From the NCBI GenBank assembly GCA_020438355.1, contig JAGQUT010000003.1, positions 122,530 through 186,529 of the forward strand: 64,000 nt of DNA. Direction: 5' to 3'. A program made the position numbers and the translations under genes. Position 1 is the stretch's first letter; the number at the start of each line of letters is the position of its first letter. The notes under the pieces were generated by a model. It had not been told where the DNA came from, made no database searches, and saw only the letters and a list, made by a program, of their open reading frames with translations. The DNA comes from Solirubrobacterales bacterium. Lineage in GTDB: Bacteria; Actinomycetota; Thermoleophilia; Solirubrobacterales; 70-9. Below, in pieces: positions 61,344 to 64,000 of this stretch.

Positions 61344-61349
61344 ATCGTA
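61344..61349 (-). promoter_or_regulatory. Leaderless promoter -10 box for transaldolase-rho
   Basis: TACGAT on the minus strand followed by exactly 6 nt and the transaldolase ATG. rho follows after 1 nt, so this is probably also the rho promoter. Confidence 0.55.
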
Positions 61350-61401
61350 TTGACTCGGACGGCCGGGGGTGAGAACAGTCTGTGTAGATTCGCGCCCGGG
61401 C

Positions 61402-63078
61402 TCAGGCGCCGCCGGGATTCAGGCCTTCGGCCCTGGCGGTTTCGAGCCAGTTGTCGATCTGGTGCTTCTTCTCGATCTCGCCCCAGCCGAGCCCTTGGGC
61501 CATGACCGAAGCGACCGGCTCAAGCGCCTCCGCAGTGGCGAGACTGGAGGCAGCCGTGATGCCAAGCCTGGTCCGGCGCAACAGGACATCGGTCAGAGAG
61601 CGGGCCTGCTCATGCTCGATCGCAATCTGCACTTCGGCCATGAGGTCGGGCATACCCTCGACGATCGGCTTCGCCATCTCCGGATCGATCTCGGCCAGTC
61701 GGACAACGCCACGGGCCGCGTGCCCGTAACGGAAAGCCAGCTGCTCGAGAGATTCCTTGCTGACGCCTTCAGGGGCAGTCAGCTCGGCCGGGTCGATTTC
61801 CATGCCAAGGGGGATCTCGGCGGTCTGGCAACGCGCCTCGCGGCCGGCCCGCTCGACGATCCGGTCGACGGTCTGCTTGGCCATCCGGCGCCAGGTGGTC
61901 AGCTTTCCGCCGGTGATGGTCAACATTCCCGAGGAGGTCTCGTAAAGCTCGGCTTGCCGCGAGATGTCAACCGACTTTCGCGGATCACCGGTGCTGATCA
62001 GTGGCCGCACACCCGCGTAGGCCCCGACGATGTCCGAGTCACTCAACGAAAGGTCCATGAACTCGTTCATTGCGTTGACCAGGTATCCGATGTCATCTTC
62101 GGTCGCGGCGACTTCCTCGATGCCGCCGTCATGATCGACATCAGTCGTTCCTACCAGGGTCCTTCCGTACCAGGGGAGGGCGAATATCCGGCGGCCCTCG
62201 CCGGCGGGCACGATGCAGGCCGCCTTGCCCATGTCGACATCATCGGCCGAAAAGAGCAAGTGGGCTCCCCGGCTCGGCGAAATTTTCGGGATGTCCTCTT
62301 CCCTCTGGATCTCACCCGGCCTGATCTGGTCGGCCCAGACTCCGGTCGCGTTGACCACGTTGTCGGCTTCGACGACGACCGTTTCTCCGGAGGCAGCCTC
62401 CGTGAACTCGACAAGCCTTGCTTTTCCGTTCACCTCGGAGACCCGCTCGACCTTCGCACCATTCAGGCAGACCGCACCAAAACGCTGCGCCTCCCCCAGG
62501 ACGGTCAGGACCAGACGGACGTCGTCGGTCTGGCAGTCGTAGAACAGGTAGGCCGACTCCGGATCGCGCCGGTCGAGGGAGGGAACCAGGTCCAGCACCT
62601 CGGAGCGATCGATCGTCCGGTGCCGGTCTGGCGACCATGACTCCTCTGCTTCGGCCGGGCGCCTCCGCCAGCGTCGGTCCCTGCGGTTCCGGCCACCAGT
62701 GGCACCAGCCAGTACGTCATAGGCGTTGAGTCCCAGGCCAACCCGACGGTCGGGCTTGTCGTCACCGAAGGTCGGGACGATGAACGGCGTCGGGTAAACC
62801 AGATGCGGCGCGAGCTCCACCATCAGCTGGCGTTCAAGCAGTGCTTCACGCACCAGGCCTACATCGAAGTTCTCGAGATACCGGAGGCCGCCGTGGACCA
62901 TCTTCGAGGACCGCGAAGAGGTGCCGATCGCGTAATCACGACCTTCGAGCAGCGCGACCGAGTAGCCCCTCGAAGCAGCGTCCAGGGCCACCCCGGCCCC
63001 GGTGATGCCGCCACCGATCACCACGACTTCGAAGTGCGCTCCGGCAATCGCCTCCAGCGACTCGCTGCGACCTACCAA
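61402..63078 (-). CDS. glpD: Glycerol-3-phosphate dehydrogenase (FAD-dependent)
   Basis: Oxidises glycerol 3-phosphate to dihydroxyacetone phosphate at the membrane, giving electrons to quinone. The 558-residue protein has the FAD fold VVVIGGGITGAGVALDAASRGYSVALLE, the GlpD motif SSRSSKMVHGGLRYLENFD, FALPWYGRTLVGTTDVDH and the ITGGKLTTWRRMA segment, then a C-terminal helical domain. An Arg-rich insert (GRNRRDRRWRRRPAE, about residue 130) is unusual. The TTG at 63078 overlaps the upstream gene by 7 nt; the frame is open further upstream but does not look coding. Confidence 0.94.
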   Translation of the reverse strand: MVGRSESLEAIAGAHFEVVVIGGGITGAGVALDAASRGYSVALLEGRDYAIGTSSRSSKMVHGGLRYLENFDVGLVREALLERQLMVELAPHLVYPTPFIVPTFGDDKPDRRVGLGLNAYDVLAGATGGRNRRDRRWRRRPAEAEESWSPDRHRTIDRSEVLDLVPSLDRRDPESAYLFYDCQTDDVRLVLTVLGEAQRFGAVCLNGAKVERVSEVNGKARLVEFTEAASGETVVVEADNVVNATGVWADQIRPGEIQREEDIPKISPSRGAHLLFSADDVDMGKAACIVPAGEGRRIFALPWYGRTLVGTTDVDHDGGIEEVAATEDDIGYLVNAMNEFMDLSLSDSDIVGAYAGVRPLISTGDPRKSVDISRQAELYETSSGMLTITGGKLTTWRRMAKQTVDRIVERAGREARCQTAEIPLGMEIDPAELTAPEGVSKESLEQLAFRYGHAARGVVRLAEIDPEMAKPIVEGMPDLMAEVQIAIEHEQARSLTDVLLRRTRLGITAASSLATAEALEPVASVMAQGLGWGEIEKKHQIDNWLETARAEGLNPGGA

Positions 63079-64000
63079 CGGAACCGCCGGACCAGCAGGA
63101 TCGTGCCGCCACACAGGGCACCCGAGACGCCGAGAGCGATCAGGATGGCGATTATCGGGGAAGGCTGTGATCCCGCCTCGGAGGCCGCAAGGACCGCTTC
63201 GGTCGGGGGCACCGGCACCAGAGGAACAGTGGTGTCGGCCGGCGGAAGTGTCGAGTCAGGTTCGGTCGTCGAGCTGCCGGCCTGGTTTCCGTTGCCACTG
63301 CCCTGGTTGCCGTTTCCGCCTCCCTGATTGCCGCCGGTCCCGCTTCCGCCTCCCGAAACGGAGGGTGAGGCCAGCGAACCGGGCGATGGTGTGTAGGTCG
63401 GGGTGGTTGAGGTGCCCCCCGTCGAAGATCCGCCGGGCGTCGCTCCGCCATTACCGCTGTTCGAATTCGAGTTGTTCTGCTCTCGGGGCGGTGCCGCGAT
63501 CGGCAGGGGCTTGCCAGCCAGCGCTGTCGTGCCATCAGCCGTCACCCAGACCCGGGTCTGGTCGCTGCTGCGGGAATACCAGATGCTCCCGTCATCCTGC
63601 TGGCGGGCAAGAAGGTAATCCGCCGCCGAATTGCCGTTTCGCTTGAGGTAGTTCATACCTCTTCCCTGGGCGATCAGTCCCTGGATGACCAAACCGGTGG
63701 ACTGTGAGTTCACGGTGCCGTTGTTACCGAAACCACCGGAGTCCTTCTGGATTCCGTCAAGGAAGGCGATGCCTCTGTTGGCTGCTTTCTCGCCGGTGAT
63801 CGCCATCAGCACGGCTCCAGTTGAATCGGCGTCACTCTTCGACCCCTTGCCGATGCCCCAGCCACCGTTTTCGTTCTGTGCCTGGTATAGCCACTTCAGT
63901 GAGTACTGCGCGTCCTTGGTCGCCCCGGCCGAGCGAAACGCGAGCACGGCGAAAGCGGTCGTGTTGACCTTGTTTCCGAATGAACCGTTGCCTCGCCGGT
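63072..64000 (-). CDS. Surface protein with squalene-cyclase-like repeats (N-terminus outside window)
   Basis: About 308 C-terminal residues are visible and the frame is still open at the window edge. The visible part starts with alpha/alpha-toroid repeats (FGNKVNTTAFAVLAFRSAGATKDA, NENGGWGIG, KDSGGFGNNGTVNSQSTGLVIQGL, ARQQDDGSIWY) of the prenyltransferase/squalene-oxidase repeat type. A long Gly/Asn/Ser/Thr linker follows, then a single C-terminal helix (about 25 residues) and a basic RRFRW tail, which would anchor the protein outward without an LPxTG motif. The ligand or activity is unknown. It overlaps glpD by 7 nt. Confidence 0.8.
   Translation of the reverse strand, partial: RRGNGSFGNKVNTTAFAVLAFRSAGATKDAQYSLKWLYQAQNENGGWGIGKGSKSDADSTGAVLMAITGEKAANRGIAFLDGIQKDSGGFGNNGTVNSQSTGLVIQGLIAQGRGMNYLKRNGNSAADYLLARQQDDGSIWYSRSSDQTRVWVTADGTTALAGKPLPIAAPPREQNNSNSNSGNGGATPGGSSTGGTSTTPTYTPSPGSLASPSVSGGGSGTGGNQGGGNGNQGSGNGNQAGSSTTEPDSTLPPADTTVPLVPVPPTEAVLAASEAGSQPSPIIAILIALGVSGALCGGTILLVRRFRW

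Noticed and set aside
63280..63480. Repetitive stretch resembling a microsatellite or repeat array
   Set aside because: It is the Gly/Asn/Ser-rich linker of the surface protein, in frame throughout, without exact repeat units or spacers.

Overview
The window is a gene-dense, high-GC chromosomal segment of an actinobacterium. The content points to a deep lineage such as Thermoleophilia/Solirubrobacterales, but this is an inference from gene order and protein character, not a measured placement. Supporting signs are the priA-def-fmt-rsmB-rpe block, a dcw cluster without ftsA, a meso-DAP-type MurE signature, an Arg/Asp/Gly-rich Rho, many GTG/TTG starts, 1-8 nt start/stop overlaps, and many starts lying 6-8 nt behind a TANNNT box, as in leaderless actinobacterial transcripts. 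No tRNA, rRNA, CRISPR array, IS element or prophage was seen.

Layout. 1-2128 (+): end of a family-2 glycosyltransferase and a MOP-type flippase (surface polysaccharide). 2125-9075 (-): priA, a small secreted protein, def, fmt, rsmB, a zinc-ribbon protein and rpe. 9140-14119 (+): a PH-domain membrane protein, then tkt-pgi-HAD phosphatase. 14158-17452 (-): metK, der and cmk, followed by a + strand PlsC-like acyltransferase. 18593-24529 (-): an aromatic amino acid block, rluB-aroH-hisC and then aroF-tyrA-aroA. A 33-codon leader ORF whose last residues are rich in Phe, Tyr and Trp lies directly upstream of aroF. 24583-30362: a lipoprotein, scpA-scpB, trpS, and a divergent MFS exporter/HxlR-regulator pair. 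30363-36374: an intergenic region with a long inverted repeat, an acyl-CoA dehydrogenase, and gcvT-gcvH-gcvPA-gcvPB.

36425-51257 (-) is a complete dcw cluster, in transcription order mraZ-rsmH-ftsL-ftsI-murE-murF-mraY-murD-ftsW-murG-murC-ftsQ-ftsZ. It has MraZ-type operator boxes over the mraZ promoter, a separate murE promoter, three stacked hairpins between mraY and murD, and a strong separate ftsZ promoter. 51497-53241 (+) holds two tandem related membrane proteins (DUF3137-like). 53259-58521 (-) is a Tad/Flp-pilus block (cpaB, tadA, tadB, tadC) headed by a DUF192 protein and a two-component system, with no pilin gene visible. 58635-64000 holds an unknown + gene, an atypical rho, a small transaldolase, glpD, and the end of a surface protein with squalene-cyclase-like repeats.

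Best leads: (1) the leader peptide upstream of aroF, a candidate ribosome-mediated attenuator for the aromatic pathway; (2) a Rho whose Walker A lysine is arginine and whose Q- and R-loop regions are remodelled; (3) the consistent leaderless promoter architecture, which also decides several start codons; (4) the hairpin and inverted-repeat structures at 30398-30528, 43733-43838 and 59220-59266.
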